Counted from the first letter of the stretch, positions 1 to 9,170 are shown. The stretch: DNA of 32,766 nt from Thermoproteota archaeon (GCA_013154355.1 JAADCU010000028.1:1-32766), one strand, 5' to 3'. The notes: generated from the letters alone by a model not told the origin. Numbers and translations are program-made.

Positions 1-42
1 GGAGATTTCAGAGAACCAGAAGATGAGATAGTGTTAACATGA
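1..42 (+). CDS. 3' tail of an upstream gene truncated by the window edge (ends ...GDFREPEDEIVLT*)
   Basis: Frame 1 is open from base 1 to TGA at 40-42; the other two plus frames are stopped earlier. The stop overlaps the cas6 ATG (ATGATG), as in a coupled operon. Only 13 codons are visible. Confidence 0.4.
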   Translation, partial: GDFREPEDEIVLT

Positions 43-926
43 TGTTCATAATAAGCATAAAGGTGAGTATTAGACCACGTGAAGATGTTCCGCTACCATC
101 AGTATCTTCAAGAGTTTCAAAAATGATATTGATTAGAGCTCTAGAAAACATCGGCAATGAGAAGGCTTTAAAGATAGTTGAGCTTCTTAGAAAAGGCTCA
201 CCATTAACTAGAGCTCCAGTTAAGCCTATAAGAGTGAGCTTCATACAGGATGGAGAGAGACCACTATGGGAAGAGTACGATAAGAGACCTATCATGAGAG
301 CTGGTAGAAGGTACAGTTTTAAGGTAACGTTATTTGATTCTGATAATGTTAGAGATAGACTCAAGATAAGCACGAGTCTAGACGTTATTGCAGAACTTCT
401 TGAGAACTTTTCTGGAGAGTTTAAGATATTTAAGTTTAATACAGTAGAGGTAAGTACTGACAGCATAGAGGCGGTGACAGAAGATCAACTATATGATAAT
501 TCTAGCTATGATACTGCTATAATACAGTTTCTCACTCCAACGTTTCTACAGTATCCTCATCATCCTAAAATTCGAGGATATCCTACAAGACATACCCTCT
601 ATCCTCAACCAATGTTATTCATGCTCTCTCTAGTGTATAAGTGGAATAATCTTGCTGATTCTCACATGAGCATAGCACAGGCTCTATATGCTCCATATGA
701 GATAATTGAGGTCAGTCATGGAATAAGACCAGTAACATTACAGTTTAGAAAGATTAGAGAGCGAGGTTTTGTAGGCTGGATCAAGTATGGTATAGATTCT
801 AAGAGCTCTAGAAGATATGAGAACTATATAAAACTTCTAAACTTTGCTAACTACATAGGTGTAGGTAGATCTACAAATATAGGTCTAGGAGACGTAAAGG
901 TGGTATTGAGGAGGAGAGGTAGATGA
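39..926 (+). CDS. cas6: CRISPR-associated endoribonuclease Cas6
   Basis: C-terminal glycine-rich signature NYIGVGRSTNIGLGDVKV; FLTPTFLQYPHHPKIRG...YPQPMLFMLSLVYKWN and GFVGWIKYGI segments typical of crenarchaeal Cas6. Start may be 39 or 42. Confidence 0.85.
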   Translation: MMFIISIKVSIRPREDVPLPSVSSRVSKMILIRALENIGNEKALKIVELLRKGSPLTRAPVKPIRVSFIQDGERPLWEEYDKRPIMRAGRRYSFKVTLFDSDNVRDRLKISTSLDVIAELLENFSGEFKIFKFNTVEVSTDSIEAVTEDQLYDNSSYDTAIIQFLTPTFLQYPHHPKIRGYPTRHTLYPQPMLFMLSLVYKWNNLADSHMSIAQALYAPYEIIEVSHGIRPVTLQFRKIRERGFVGWIKYGIDSKSSRRYENYIKLLNFANYIGVGRSTNIGLGDVKVVLRRRGR

Positions 927-1999
927 GTGTTAAGGAGGTCATAGTTAACACGTTGTTAGAGATATCTAAGATGATTGGAGACATAGTTGAGGAGGATGAT
1001 GTAGATGTTAGTGAAGACGTTAAGGGAAGCATAATAGAGGTAGAGTATGTAGATAACGTGATAGATAAGATAAGCAGATTAGAACCTGTAGATAGAAAGT
1101 TCTGGGGACTTGATGCATCTATAAGAACTCTAAGAGTTGCAGGTCTAGATCTCATGCTTGTGGCAGGAGCTCTCGTCGGCTCAAGAATTGAAATATGTCC
1201 AAGACTGGTGGACACTAGATGGATAGGAATCAGACCGAGATGTAGAGCAAGTAAAGAGCTTGAAAATATTTTAAATAGATTAAGCTCAACATTCTACACA
1301 AAGTCGAGATTCATTGACAAGGTGTTTGATGGAACATTCAGTGAGAAGACTATGCAGGACGAGATGAGAGTAAGCATGGAGAACGAGATGATAAGGAGAT
1401 GGGATGGTTCAGATGTGCTTCTAGTAGATGGTCCACTATTTCATACTCCAAAGGTCATAGCTACAGTAGAGAGCATGTACTCAAACATCTATATAGGTCT
1501 CATAAAGGAGAGAATAAGACTACTTGAGAACAGAGAAGACAAGGTTGTATGTGTTGTGAAGAGGCTTACACAGAGTAGATATCTTGCAAGACTTGAAGGA
1601 TTAGGAGCATCTGATGATTATATAGCAATAATCAAGGCTAACAAGATACTCAAGAGAGGAGAAGTAGCATCAGTATACATAGGTACTTTAAGACTTACAG
1701 TAACTATAGAAGATCAGAACTTTGAGAAATATATGGGATATCTTGTATCTAGGATAGGATCAGCCCTCAACGTCATAAGACTTGAAACATTGAGCGAGGA
1801 CTTCCTGTACGAGATCAAGGATCAGATAGCTCAGATACTTACTCATAATGGAGTTCCCAAGCCCATAGAGCTAGCTGACAAGGCCTGTAAGAGAGCATGC
1901 TCAAGCATATTTCTCTATCTCTGGAGCATAACTCCTCTAAGTCCAACATATGAGGGATTTGAATCACTTGTGAGCTCTATAAGAGAGCTAGCTGAGTAG
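923..1999 (+). CDS. nurA: NurA-domain nuclease
   Basis: NurA-like acidic motifs WGLDASIRTLRVAGLDLMLVAGALV and VLLVDGPLFHTPK; ATGA overlap with cas6; next to a HerA-type ATPase. Confidence 0.75.
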   Translation: MSVKEVIVNTLLEISKMIGDIVEEDDVDVSEDVKGSIIEVEYVDNVIDKISRLEPVDRKFWGLDASIRTLRVAGLDLMLVAGALVGSRIEICPRLVDTRWIGIRPRCRASKELENILNRLSSTFYTKSRFIDKVFDGTFSEKTMQDEMRVSMENEMIRRWDGSDVLLVDGPLFHTPKVIATVESMYSNIYIGLIKERIRLLENREDKVVCVVKRLTQSRYLARLEGLGASDDYIAIIKANKILKRGEVASVYIGTLRLTVTIEDQNFEKYMGYLVSRIGSALNVIRLETLSEDFLYEIKDQIAQILTHNGVPKPIELADKACKRACSSIFLYLWSITPLSPTYEGFESLVSSIRELAE

Positions 2000-2054
2000 G
2001 AGAGCGTAATATTTATCCTAATGTTCCTCATGATAGTTACAGTGAACTGAGTAT

Positions 2055-3947
2055 ATGGAGGTTGCTCAGTGTAGAGAGTATGTAGACTGTAGGGAGTACA
2101 TAGCTGTTGTAAGTCGACAACTTCCAAGTAGGGTAGCTCTAGAAGAAGCTAAAGTTCATGCAATAACTGACTGTTCTCAGGAATCCATTAACATATCTGT
2201 AGGCTCTTTCCTAGTAATAGAGTCTCGCTCACGTAAGTATCTTGCACGTGTATCAGAGATAGTTACACAGGACATATATGCCATATCTAAGACACCTGTA
2301 ATATCTCTCGAGCAGGAGCTAGCTGTTGATCTTTCACCACTTCCAAGACTTATAACCCTTGACCTAGTGATAGAATGTGTAGATGATAGATGTTCAGCAC
2401 CTATGACTCCAGTTGACATACATTCTCGCGTAAGATTTCCCAGAGATGGAGAGGTCTCTAAGATGCTTGGATTACCAGAACATGGAATAGAGATCGGAAG
2501 CTTATCACTTCCTACAGGAGAAGAGTTGAAAAGTGAGAGAGTTAGACTTACAGAACAAGCCTTGAGACATCACATCCTTGTTGTTGGAACAACAGGTAGT
2601 GGTAAGACAGTGTTCTTGAAGAATCTCATCTATGAGATACTGAGAAATAGGATAGGTAGAGCAGTAGTCTTAGACGTTGTTGGACATTATCATCATATAG
2701 TATCTAGCGATGTTAAAAAGATAGCGGTGATACTTCCAATAACATCAAGACTACTGAACCTCATAATGAGGAGAATAGAACTTAAAGAGAGTGAGGAAAG
2801 CTCAGAACTAGTTAGAGAGTTTGTTAGAGAAGTATCAAGGAACATAGCTGACATGTACTTCAGAAACGTGTTCAGAGGCTTCGGACTCAGATACAGGATA
2901 AAGAGGATAAAAGTATCATATAGGTTCAACAAGGATAGAAGACTAGTAATAATCAGTAGACTAATCATAGATGCAGCGATAGAAGATAATGATGTTCAGA
3001 TAATAATATACCCATGGGCACTTACTACAGGTAACGTAATACTCATACTTCCTAGATTATCAGCTGTCTTCACTGCTCAAGCAAGAATGTTCTATAGAAA
3101 GATACTTCTAGAGCTTGTTAGGGAATACTTGAAGAATCGTAAAGGAGAACATTCGACGGCTGAGAAACTTGATTATAATAATCTTGTTAGAGAGGTTAGA
3201 AAACATGGAATTACTCTAAGAGAGCTCTACGATTTCATGTTTCATAGTCTTGATCAGATGGGTAGGAGAAACATAATGGTTTATCAGTATATTGCTGATA
3301 AGATAGGTGTTCATAAGGGTACTCTAGAGAATATAATTAGAGGATTTCTATCATTAATAGAGACTGACCTCTTTGACGTATCCTTATGTGTAAGTATTGA
3401 AGGTTATGGTGATCTAACCGTAGAGATAACTGAGCCTAACTATGATGAAGTATTTAGAAACGATTACGTGGTGCTCGATCTAAGAGAGACATCTATAGCA
3501 CAGGAGAGATTAGTAGTGTATAGGGTATTGGATAGGTTATATAAGTTTGTTGAAAAAGAATGGATAAGAAGAGGAGGTAAGCGTGAAAGTGTGATAATAG
3601 CCATAGATGAGGCTCATCTATTCTTTCCTCAGACTCGTGAAGAGTCTGAGAAAGAGCTCGTAGAGAGATACCTAACAATGCTAGCTAGGCTAGGCAGGGC
3701 ACGTGGTATAGGTCTAGTGTTTGCTACTCATAGTCCAGATGATTTGAACGATCTTGTTCTACAGCTTACTAATACTAAGATAATTCTGAGAAGTGAAGAG
3801 AAGATTCTTGAGAAGCTTGGAGTACCTGCTAAGGAGAGGAGGATACTTATTCTTGCACCTCCAGGTCTAGCCTATGTTAGATCTTTCATATATAGGATGC
3901 CTATACTTGTCAAGCTTGATCCAGCTAAGACAATACATGTTGGATAG
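2055..3947 (+). CDS. herA: HerA-family (DUF87/FtsK-HerA) DNA translocase ATPase
   Basis: Walker A VVGTTGSGKTVFLKNLIYEI, Walker B VIIAIDEAHLFFPQ, LARLGRARGIGLVFATHSPDDL sensor region; N-terminal beta-rich (HAS-like) region. Confidence 0.85.
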   Translation: MEVAQCREYVDCREYIAVVSRQLPSRVALEEAKVHAITDCSQESINISVGSFLVIESRSRKYLARVSEIVTQDIYAISKTPVISLEQELAVDLSPLPRLITLDLVIECVDDRCSAPMTPVDIHSRVRFPRDGEVSKMLGLPEHGIEIGSLSLPTGEELKSERVRLTEQALRHHILVVGTTGSGKTVFLKNLIYEILRNRIGRAVVLDVVGHYHHIVSSDVKKIAVILPITSRLLNLIMRRIELKESEESSELVREFVREVSRNIADMYFRNVFRGFGLRYRIKRIKVSYRFNKDRRLVIISRLIIDAAIEDNDVQIIIYPWALTTGNVILILPRLSAVFTAQARMFYRKILLELVREYLKNRKGEHSTAEKLDYNNLVREVRKHGITLRELYDFMFHSLDQMGRRNIMVYQYIADKIGVHKGTLENIIRGFLSLIETDLFDVSLCVSIEGYGDLTVEITEPNYDEVFRNDYVVLDLRETSIAQERLVVYRVLDRLYKFVEKEWIRRGGKRESVIIAIDEAHLFFPQTREESEKELVERYLTMLARLGRARGIGLVFATHSPDDLNDLVLQLTNTKIILRSEEKILEKLGVPAKERRILILAPPGLAYVRSFIYRMPILVKLDPAKTIHVG

Positions 3948-3950
3948 GAA

Positions 3951-3960
3951 TATTTAATTA
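3951..3960 (+). promoter_or_regulatory. Candidate TATA box for the CARF gene (TATTTAATTA)
   Basis: Centre lies about 27 bp upstream of the GTG at 3982, the spacing expected for a leaderless archaeal transcript. Confidence 0.5.
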
Positions 3961-3981
3961 TGACAACTGTAGAATATTACT

Positions 3982-4848
3982 GTGAATAAGAAGGTTGCTC
4001 TACTTGTCACTGTTGGAACATCAATACTTTCTAATGCTTCTAATCGTGAAGAAGTTCCAAGAGAGTTTAGAGATGTTCTTAAGAAGGTTCCAAAAATGAG
4101 GCCTGACGATCCTAATCAAGTAGTGTTTAGAGAGGCCTACTTAAGTCAGAACGAGAATTATAGAGTAATATATGATCTACTATGTAGAGACCCACGTACC
4201 ATGTCTGCTGAGCTTAACGTGATCATAGGTTTTCTAGATACGTGGCCTCTTCGAAAGTATATTACAGAGCTTAGAATATATCTATACCCTACCGATACTG
4301 ACAGTTGCAGATTCTGCGCATACTTGATAAGAAGGTTCCTTGAGGAGAAGCTGAGAAGCTTCGTACCTCTAAGCGATGACTGTAAGGTGACTGTAGAGAT
4401 GGTAGAGTTGAAGGGGTTTGGTGCTTCTCCAGAGTTCTTCAGCTTCAGTGGGGAAGGATTGAAAGATCTGTTAGACAAGTACGCTAAGAACATACTTGAG
4501 CTAAAAGAGAAAGGATATAGAATCATAATAATGCCAGTAGGAGGATACAAGCCAGAATGCACCTATGCGACCATAATAGGACTCATGTTTGGAGCTTCTA
4601 AGGTAGTGTACATACATGAAAGTTTTAAAGAAGTTATAGATCTTCCACTACTTCCAATAGACGTTGATCCAAGATTTATACAAGTTGCTTCAAAGATAGG
4701 AGATGATGAACTACCAAGATCGGTAATAGAGATGCTTGGTGTAGATGTTGATGAGCTTCTTGATAGAGGAATACTTGAGAAAGGTGGTGAAGGTTATCGT
4801 CTAGCTGAGTGGGTCAAGAGTCTACTTAGAGCTAAAGGTCTTCTCTAG
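3982..4848 (+). CDS. CRISPR-associated CARF-domain protein, APE2256/Crn1-like (putative cyclic-oligoadenylate ring nuclease)
   Basis: N-terminal VALLVTVGTSILSNASN and IIIMPVGGYKPECTYATIIGLMFGASKVVYIHE, typical of CARF/APE2256 family; C-terminal wHTH-like tail (RSVIEMLGVDVDELLDRGILEKGGEGYRLAEWVKSLLR). GTG start. Confidence 0.75.
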   Translation: MNKKVALLVTVGTSILSNASNREEVPREFRDVLKKVPKMRPDDPNQVVFREAYLSQNENYRVIYDLLCRDPRTMSAELNVIIGFLDTWPLRKYITELRIYLYPTDTDSCRFCAYLIRRFLEEKLRSFVPLSDDCKVTVEMVELKGFGASPEFFSFSGEGLKDLLDKYAKNILELKEKGYRIIIMPVGGYKPECTYATIIGLMFGASKVVYIHESFKEVIDLPLLPIDVDPRFIQVASKIGDDELPRSVIEMLGVDVDELLDRGILEKGGEGYRLAEWVKSLLRAKGLL

Positions 4849-5160
4849 AAGCTTTAGAAGAGGATAGTCAGGATTTAGGCGAATAGATTTAGAGATATCT
4901 CTTGGAGATATGCAGGGTAGTCCTCTCACATATATTGCTCTATTAGAGAATCCTGGCTCAGCTACCTTAAATATTCTGATTATTCCCCACTTTAATAGTT
5001 CGTTAACGTCTATTCTAGCGAGATCTTCAACATATATTGCTACGTCTAGAAGAGGCTCATATGTTAGACCTATGGAGAAGGCTAGTGCAAGAGGACCGAG
5101 GGTCCACTCTACTCCTCTCTTATTCAATTCCTCGTAGAGTAGCAGTATGCCATGTCTCAT
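4822..5160 (-). CDS. Small hypothetical protein, downstream partner of the AbrB-like gene
   Basis: 112 aa ORF, 4-bp overlap with the upstream AbrB-like ORF; 27-bp convergent overlap with the CARF gene. Confidence 0.65.
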   Translation of the reverse strand: MRHGILLLYEELNKRGVEWTLGPLALAFSIGLTYEPLLDVAIYVEDLARIDVNELLKWGIIRIFKVAEPGFSNRAIYVRGLPCISPRDISKSIRLNPDYPLLKLLEKTFSSK

Positions 5161-5465
5161 TCTTCTGCTGTTGGTCTTCTGATCTCTAAAACCTCTATCT
5201 CATCTCCTGGCTTTATTCCATATCTGTCTCTAACGTCTTTAGGTATTGTGAACTGTCTTGAGTCTGTGTGTCTTGTTCTGAGTAGTCTAGCGTTTCTTAT
5301 TGTTATTATCTGGTCTCTATATCTTATAACTATGTCAGCGTATCTCCAGCTAGTAATGCCGAGGGTTCGTACTAGCTTAGCGGGTATTAGCACTTGATTG
5401 TTCACGTACACCTTCACTCTGTACGGTAGGCTCGTTATGTCGTACCCTTTTGCTCCTCTCCTCAA
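5157..5465 (-). CDS. AbrB/SpoVT-like swapped-hairpin DNA-binding protein, apparently with two hairpins
   Basis: SRQFTIPKDVRDRYGIKPGDEIEVLEI is a typical AbrB domain; the N-terminal VYVNNQVLIPAKLVRTLGITSWRYADIVIRYRDQIITI looks like a second, divergent copy. Confidence 0.75.
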   Translation of the reverse strand: MRRGAKGYDITSLPYRVKVYVNNQVLIPAKLVRTLGITSWRYADIVIRYRDQIITIRNARLLRTRHTDSRQFTIPKDVRDRYGIKPGDEIEVLEIRRPTAEE

Positions 5466-5503
5466 TTTAGATCCCTAGTACTGTATTATCGTTGAGAGAC
5501 ATA

Positions 5504-5514
5504 GTTTTTAAACT
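5504..5514. promoter_or_regulatory. Candidate shared TATA element between the AbrB-like gene and the KaiC-like gene
   Basis: Near-palindromic GTTTTTAAACT in the divergent intergenic region, placed roughly 30-40 bp from both start codons. Confidence 0.35.
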
Positions 5515-5542
5515 ATCTCACATGTAGTGTCATATATAAGCT

Positions 5543-6310
5543 ATGTCTGAAGAGCTTGATCTAGCACCAACAGGAATAGATGGACTAGACGACATACTTG
5601 GTGGAGGACTTCCAAGAGGTAGAACGTATCTTGTAACTGGAGAGACAGGAACGTGCAAGACCATATTCTCGTTAACGTTCCTCATAGGTGGAGCAGTAAA
5701 ACATGGTGAACCAGGGATATATGTGTCAGTTGATGAAGACTACTCACAGTTCGTTAAGGGAGCATACGCCTTTGGATGGGATATAGAGTATCTACGTAGT
5801 GAAGGTCTTCTAGAAGTTCTAACACCTGAGACTGAGCTGATAGAGAAGATACGTGAGAAGGATCCTACAGCTGTAGCAAAGTCGATAGTGATGTCGATAG
5901 CAGAGTACGTTAAGTGGCTTAAAGCTACTAGACTAGTCATAGATCCTATAGCTCCTCTAGTAACATTGGAGAAGGATGTACAAGTACTGAGAGAGTACAT
6001 TAGGACTCTTGTTCTAGAGATAGAGAAGAAGATAGGAGCAACAACTATAATAACTACAGAGATACCTTCAGGAAGTAATGCACTATCTAGATATGGTGTA
6101 GAGGAGTTTCTAGCATCTGGAGTATTTGTACTAGGCATAGCTAGGACAAGTACTGGAGATTTCAGAAGATTTCTCTTCATCAGAAAGATGAGGTGGAGAC
6201 CAGTAGAGCCAGGAATTTACGAGATCGGTGTTGAGAGAGGTAGAGGAGTATACGTTAAGGGAAGACTGAGAAATGTCCACGTGCCTTATGTTAGTACTGT
6301 GATGTTCTGA
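5543..6310 (+). CDS. KaiC/RadA-like RecA-superfamily ATPase, single domain
   Basis: APTGIDGLDDILGGGLPRGRTYLVTGETGTCKTIFSLTFL, GEPGIYVSVDED, LVIDPIAPLV; typical archaeal KaiC-domain protein. Confidence 0.85.
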   Translation: MSEELDLAPTGIDGLDDILGGGLPRGRTYLVTGETGTCKTIFSLTFLIGGAVKHGEPGIYVSVDEDYSQFVKGAYAFGWDIEYLRSEGLLEVLTPETELIEKIREKDPTAVAKSIVMSIAEYVKWLKATRLVIDPIAPLVTLEKDVQVLREYIRTLVLEIEKKIGATTIITTEIPSGSNALSRYGVEEFLASGVFVLGIARTSTGDFRRFLFIRKMRWRPVEPGIYEIGVERGRGVYVKGRLRNVHVPYVSTVMF

Positions 6311-6387
6311 ACATGGTAGCCACACTTGTACACTAGTAACCTCGTTATGAGTAATACTTTATAACTTAGTAGAGAGATGAGAAGGTC

Positions 6388-7782
6388 GTGACAAACGTGA
6401 GAAAGATAGTATTAGATGAGGATAAGATACCTAAGTACTGGTATAACATACTTCCAGACCTTCCTAAACCTCTTCCACCTTACATAAACCCATTCAACGG
6501 TCAACCAATAAGACCAGAAGATATGGAGAGACTCTTCCCAAAGGAGTGTATTAGACAGGAGTTCAGTAACGAGAGGTGGATACCTATTCCTGAAGAGGTA
6601 AGAGAAGTCTATAGGATCTGGAGACCAACACCACTATATCGAGCTGTTAGACTTGAACAGTACTTGAAGACTCCTGCAAAGATATACTTCAAGTATGAGG
6701 GAGTAAGCCCACCTGGAAGTCATAAACCTAACACGGCTGTAGCACAGGCATACTATGCTGCTAAGGAGGGTGTTGAAAGATTGACCACGGAGACAGGTGC
6801 AGGACAGTGGGGTAGTGCACTAGCTTTTGGGTGCATGTTCTTTGGGATAAAAGCTACAGTATACATGGTCAGATGCAGCTACGAGCAGAAGCCATATAGG
6901 AGAATACTCATGGAGCTATGGGGAGCAGAAGTCATACCTAGCCCAAGCAACAGGACAGAGGCTGGCAGAAAGATACTTGAGAAGGACCCGAACCATCCTG
7001 GAAGTCTAGGAATAGCTATAAGCGAGGCAATAGAAGATGCCGTTACTCACGATCGTACAAAGTATGCTCTAGGAAGCGTACTAAATCACGTACTTATTCA
7101 TCAGACAGTCATAGGTCAAGAGGCTCTAGAACAGTTAAAGCAGATAGATGAGTATCCTGACGTCATAGTAGGATGCGTAGGAGGAGGATCAAGCTTCTCA
7201 GGACTCTTCTGGCCATTCTACTATGAGGCATATGTACAGAAGAAGGCTCCAAAGATCCCTGAACTAATAGCTGTAGAACCGACAGCATGTCCAACTCTAA
7301 CTAAGGGAATATACACATACGATCATGGAGACACAGCAAGACTAACACCACTCTTAAAAATGTATACCCTAGGACATGACTTCACACCACCACCAATACA
7401 TGCAGGAGGACTAAGATATCACGGTGACGCACCAACACTATGTCTCCTAGTCAAGGAAGGCATAGTTAAAGCAAGAGCATACAACCAGATAGAAGTCTTC
7501 GAAGCAGCAACAACATTCGCAAGAACAGAAGGTCTAGTACCAGCACCAGAACCAGCCCACGCCATAAAGGCAGTCATAGACATAGCACTAGAATGCAAGA
7601 GAAAGAATGAACCAAAAACAATACTCTTCCTCCTATGTGGACACGGCCTACTAGACCTGAAAGCATACGACGACTACCTAAGAGGTAAACTACCACCATA
7701 CGAGTACCCGAAAGAGAAGATAGAGGAATCTATCAGAAAACTGAAAGAACTCTATCCATGGCTAGAACAAATACCATACTAA
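6388..7782 (+). CDS. trpB2: Tryptophan synthase beta-like protein, TrpB2 type
   Basis: [23 protein letters not shown] (PLP lysine), [34 protein letters not shown], long TrpB2-type N-terminus; GTG start. Confidence 0.92.
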   Translation: MTNVRKIVLDEDKIPKYWYNILPDLPKPLPPYINPFNGQPIRPEDMERLFPKECIRQEFSNERWIPIPEEVREVYRIWRPTPLYRAVRLEQYLKTPAKIYFKYEGVSPPGSHKPNTAVAQAYYAAKEGVERLTTETGAGQWGSALAFGCMFFGIKATVYMVRCSYEQKPYRRILMELWGAEVIPSPSNRTEAGRKILEKDPNHPGSLGIAISEAIEDAVTHDRTKYALGSVLNHVLIHQTVIGQEALEQLKQIDEYPDVIVGCVGGGSSFSGLFWPFYYEAYVQKKAPKIPELIAVEPTACPTLTKGIYTYDHGDTARLTPLLKMYTLGHDFTPPPIHAGGLRYHGDAPTLCLLVKEGIVKARAYNQIEVFEAATTFARTEGLVPAPEPAHAIKAVIDIALECKRKNEPKTILFLLCGHGLLDLKAYDDYLRGKLPPYEYPKEKIEESIRKLKELYPWLEQIPY

Positions 7783-8330
7783 CCCTTAGCAACATCAAGA
7801 AAATAGTCAAGATATTCCCTAAACTTCTTATCACCTTTATCATCAATGTTATCTTTAAGAAGTTCTTGAACTTTACCTATAACGTTCCTATAATAATATA
7901 ACTTTTCAAGAAAAGAGGAAAGATTTTTAATAAAATAATCTATACGCTTCCTATACTTAGACAAAAGTCTCACAATATCTTCACTCTTATCAACATATAC
8001 AGGTTTACTAAGCGCAATATGTTTTGCCTGAAGAGAAACATTAGTGAGCTTGTAGACAAACTTCCAGAGAGAGGACAATAAGTCTAAGAGATCTAGTATC
8101 TCTCTTGGAAATCTCTTAAAATAATGACACGAGATACATCTTATGAGCCTTGCTAAAGATTCCTCTAGATCATGAGAAGTTTTCCACAGATTGTAGAAGT
8201 ACCAGAAATCCCTATCGTCTAAGCCTCCATCAGTTCGAGTCTCATAGTTTCTACTAAGCAATTGTTCGAGTAGTCTTATAACTTCCTCTAGTAATTTACG
8301 TAACTCATCTATTGACGAATCACTATACAA
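7779..8330 (-). CDS. Hypothetical helical protein; probably the C-terminal part of the frameshifted PLD-like gene
   Basis: 183 aa ORF with TTG start; the same frame is open upstream to 8423 and overlaps the PLD-like ORF end. Confidence 0.5.
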   Translation of the reverse strand: MYSDSSIDELRKLLEEVIRLLEQLLSRNYETRTDGGLDDRDFWYFYNLWKTSHDLEESLARLIRCISCHYFKRFPREILDLLDLLSSLWKFVYKLTNVSLQAKHIALSKPVYVDKSEDIVRLLSKYRKRIDYFIKNLSSFLEKLYYYRNVIGKVQELLKDNIDDKGDKKFREYLDYFLDVAKG

Positions 8331-8404
8331 GCTCTCTCTATAGACTTTCTGTAACTCGTTTATTAATCCTATGCAATTACAGCAAGAGGATATACAGAAG
8401 ACTT

Positions 8405-8923
8405 CTAATTTGATTCTAATCCATTATCTGTGAGATTAGCAGATCCAACGTATAGAAAATGGATACTCGCACTTCGACTTATACCTATGATATATTTTGC
8501 GTGATGTCGTGACACAAGTATTATCGGTTTATTAAGCAATCTTTGTAACATTAGGGCACGTCTGTAATGTGCTGGAAGACCATAGTTTATTATTGTAATT
8601 TCAAAACAATTATTTATAAGATTAATAAAATATTGACTAAACGTATAAGGAGCTGGAAGGTTCCATGTACCAATCAAACAAAGATAAAACTTCTCTTTAT
8701 CATAAGTCGAACTACATATTTGATCTATGTCTAATGCGTTCATCTGCGTTAATAGTGTTATTATATTAAACTCAACAATATAATTCCTTCCTACATTAGG
8801 TAATCTTGATAAGATACTTCTTATAGCACTCGTATCAAAACAACAAGAAAACCAGGGATTAAAACATATAGCACTATGAATTGTGGGAAGGATTTGCTTA
8901 TCTATTCTGCAAGAATCCATCAT
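8405..8923 (-). CDS. Phospholipase D-like (HKD) nuclease-family protein, probably truncated by a frameshift
   Basis: C-terminal HHAKYIIGISRSASIHFLYVGSANLTDNGLESN matches the HxK...GSxNLTxxG pattern of PLDc_2 proteins. Confidence 0.65.
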   Translation of the reverse strand: MMDSCRIDKQILPTIHSAICFNPWFSCCFDTSAIRSILSRLPNVGRNYIVEFNIITLLTQMNALDIDQICSSTYDKEKFYLCLIGTWNLPAPYTFSQYFINLINNCFEITIINYGLPAHYRRALMLQRLLNKPIILVSRHHAKYIIGISRSASIHFLYVGSANLTDNGLESN

Positions 8924-9069
8924 GTAATCAGCGTACTACTTGGTTATTACTGTTTTTCTAACTCTCGGTCGATACTATTTTCTGAAAGGATTCGTGACCT
9001 AAGGGTTTGACAATCCTAACAATTAAATGATAAGATTAATAGATTTTGTATACTTGTCGTTATTAATAG

Positions 9070-9117
9070 GTGATGAGTAAACGGTCATCTGATGTTGATG
9101 AGAAATCGCGGGGCTGA
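9070..9117 (+). ncRNA. C/D box sRNA (sRNA-1)
   Basis: C box GTGATGA (9070-9076), 12-nt guide GTAAACGGTCAT, D' CTGA (9089-9092), spacer TGT, C' TGATGA (9096-9101), 12-nt guide GAAATCGCGGGG, D CTGA (9114-9117). All four boxes are consensus. Confidence 0.85.
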
Positions 9118-9170
9118 TCAGCTAAGGGGGAGTTTACTCATCTCTCGTTTCGGGGACAGCAGTTCATCAC
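9118..9170 (-). ncRNA. C/D box sRNA (sRNA-2), convergent with sRNA-1
   Basis: Minus strand: C GTGATGA (9170-9164), 16-nt guide ACTGCTGTCCCCGAAA, degenerate D' CGAG, C' AGATGA (9143-9138), 16-nt guide GTAAACTCCCCCTTAG, D CTGA (9121-9118). Confidence 0.6.

Noticed and set aside
8-466. 152 aa minus-strand ORF overlapping cas6
   Set aside because: Antisense shadow of a well-supported Cas6 coding frame; low-complexity Ser/Leu-rich translation typical of reversed AT-rich coding DNA.
1-4848. CRISPR array next to cas6
   Set aside because: No regularly spaced direct repeats seen anywhere in the window; an array, if present, lies outside it.
7300-7782. Strong T-poor, A/C-rich stretch at the 3' end of trpB2
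   Set aside because: Encodes well-conserved TrpB2 sequence in frame; most likely codon-usage variation rather than a separate element.
8980-9022. AGGATT...AATCCT hairpin downstream of the sRNA cluster and upstream of the PLD-like gene
   Set aside because: Only a 6-bp stem with a long loop; compatible with chance in AT-rich DNA.
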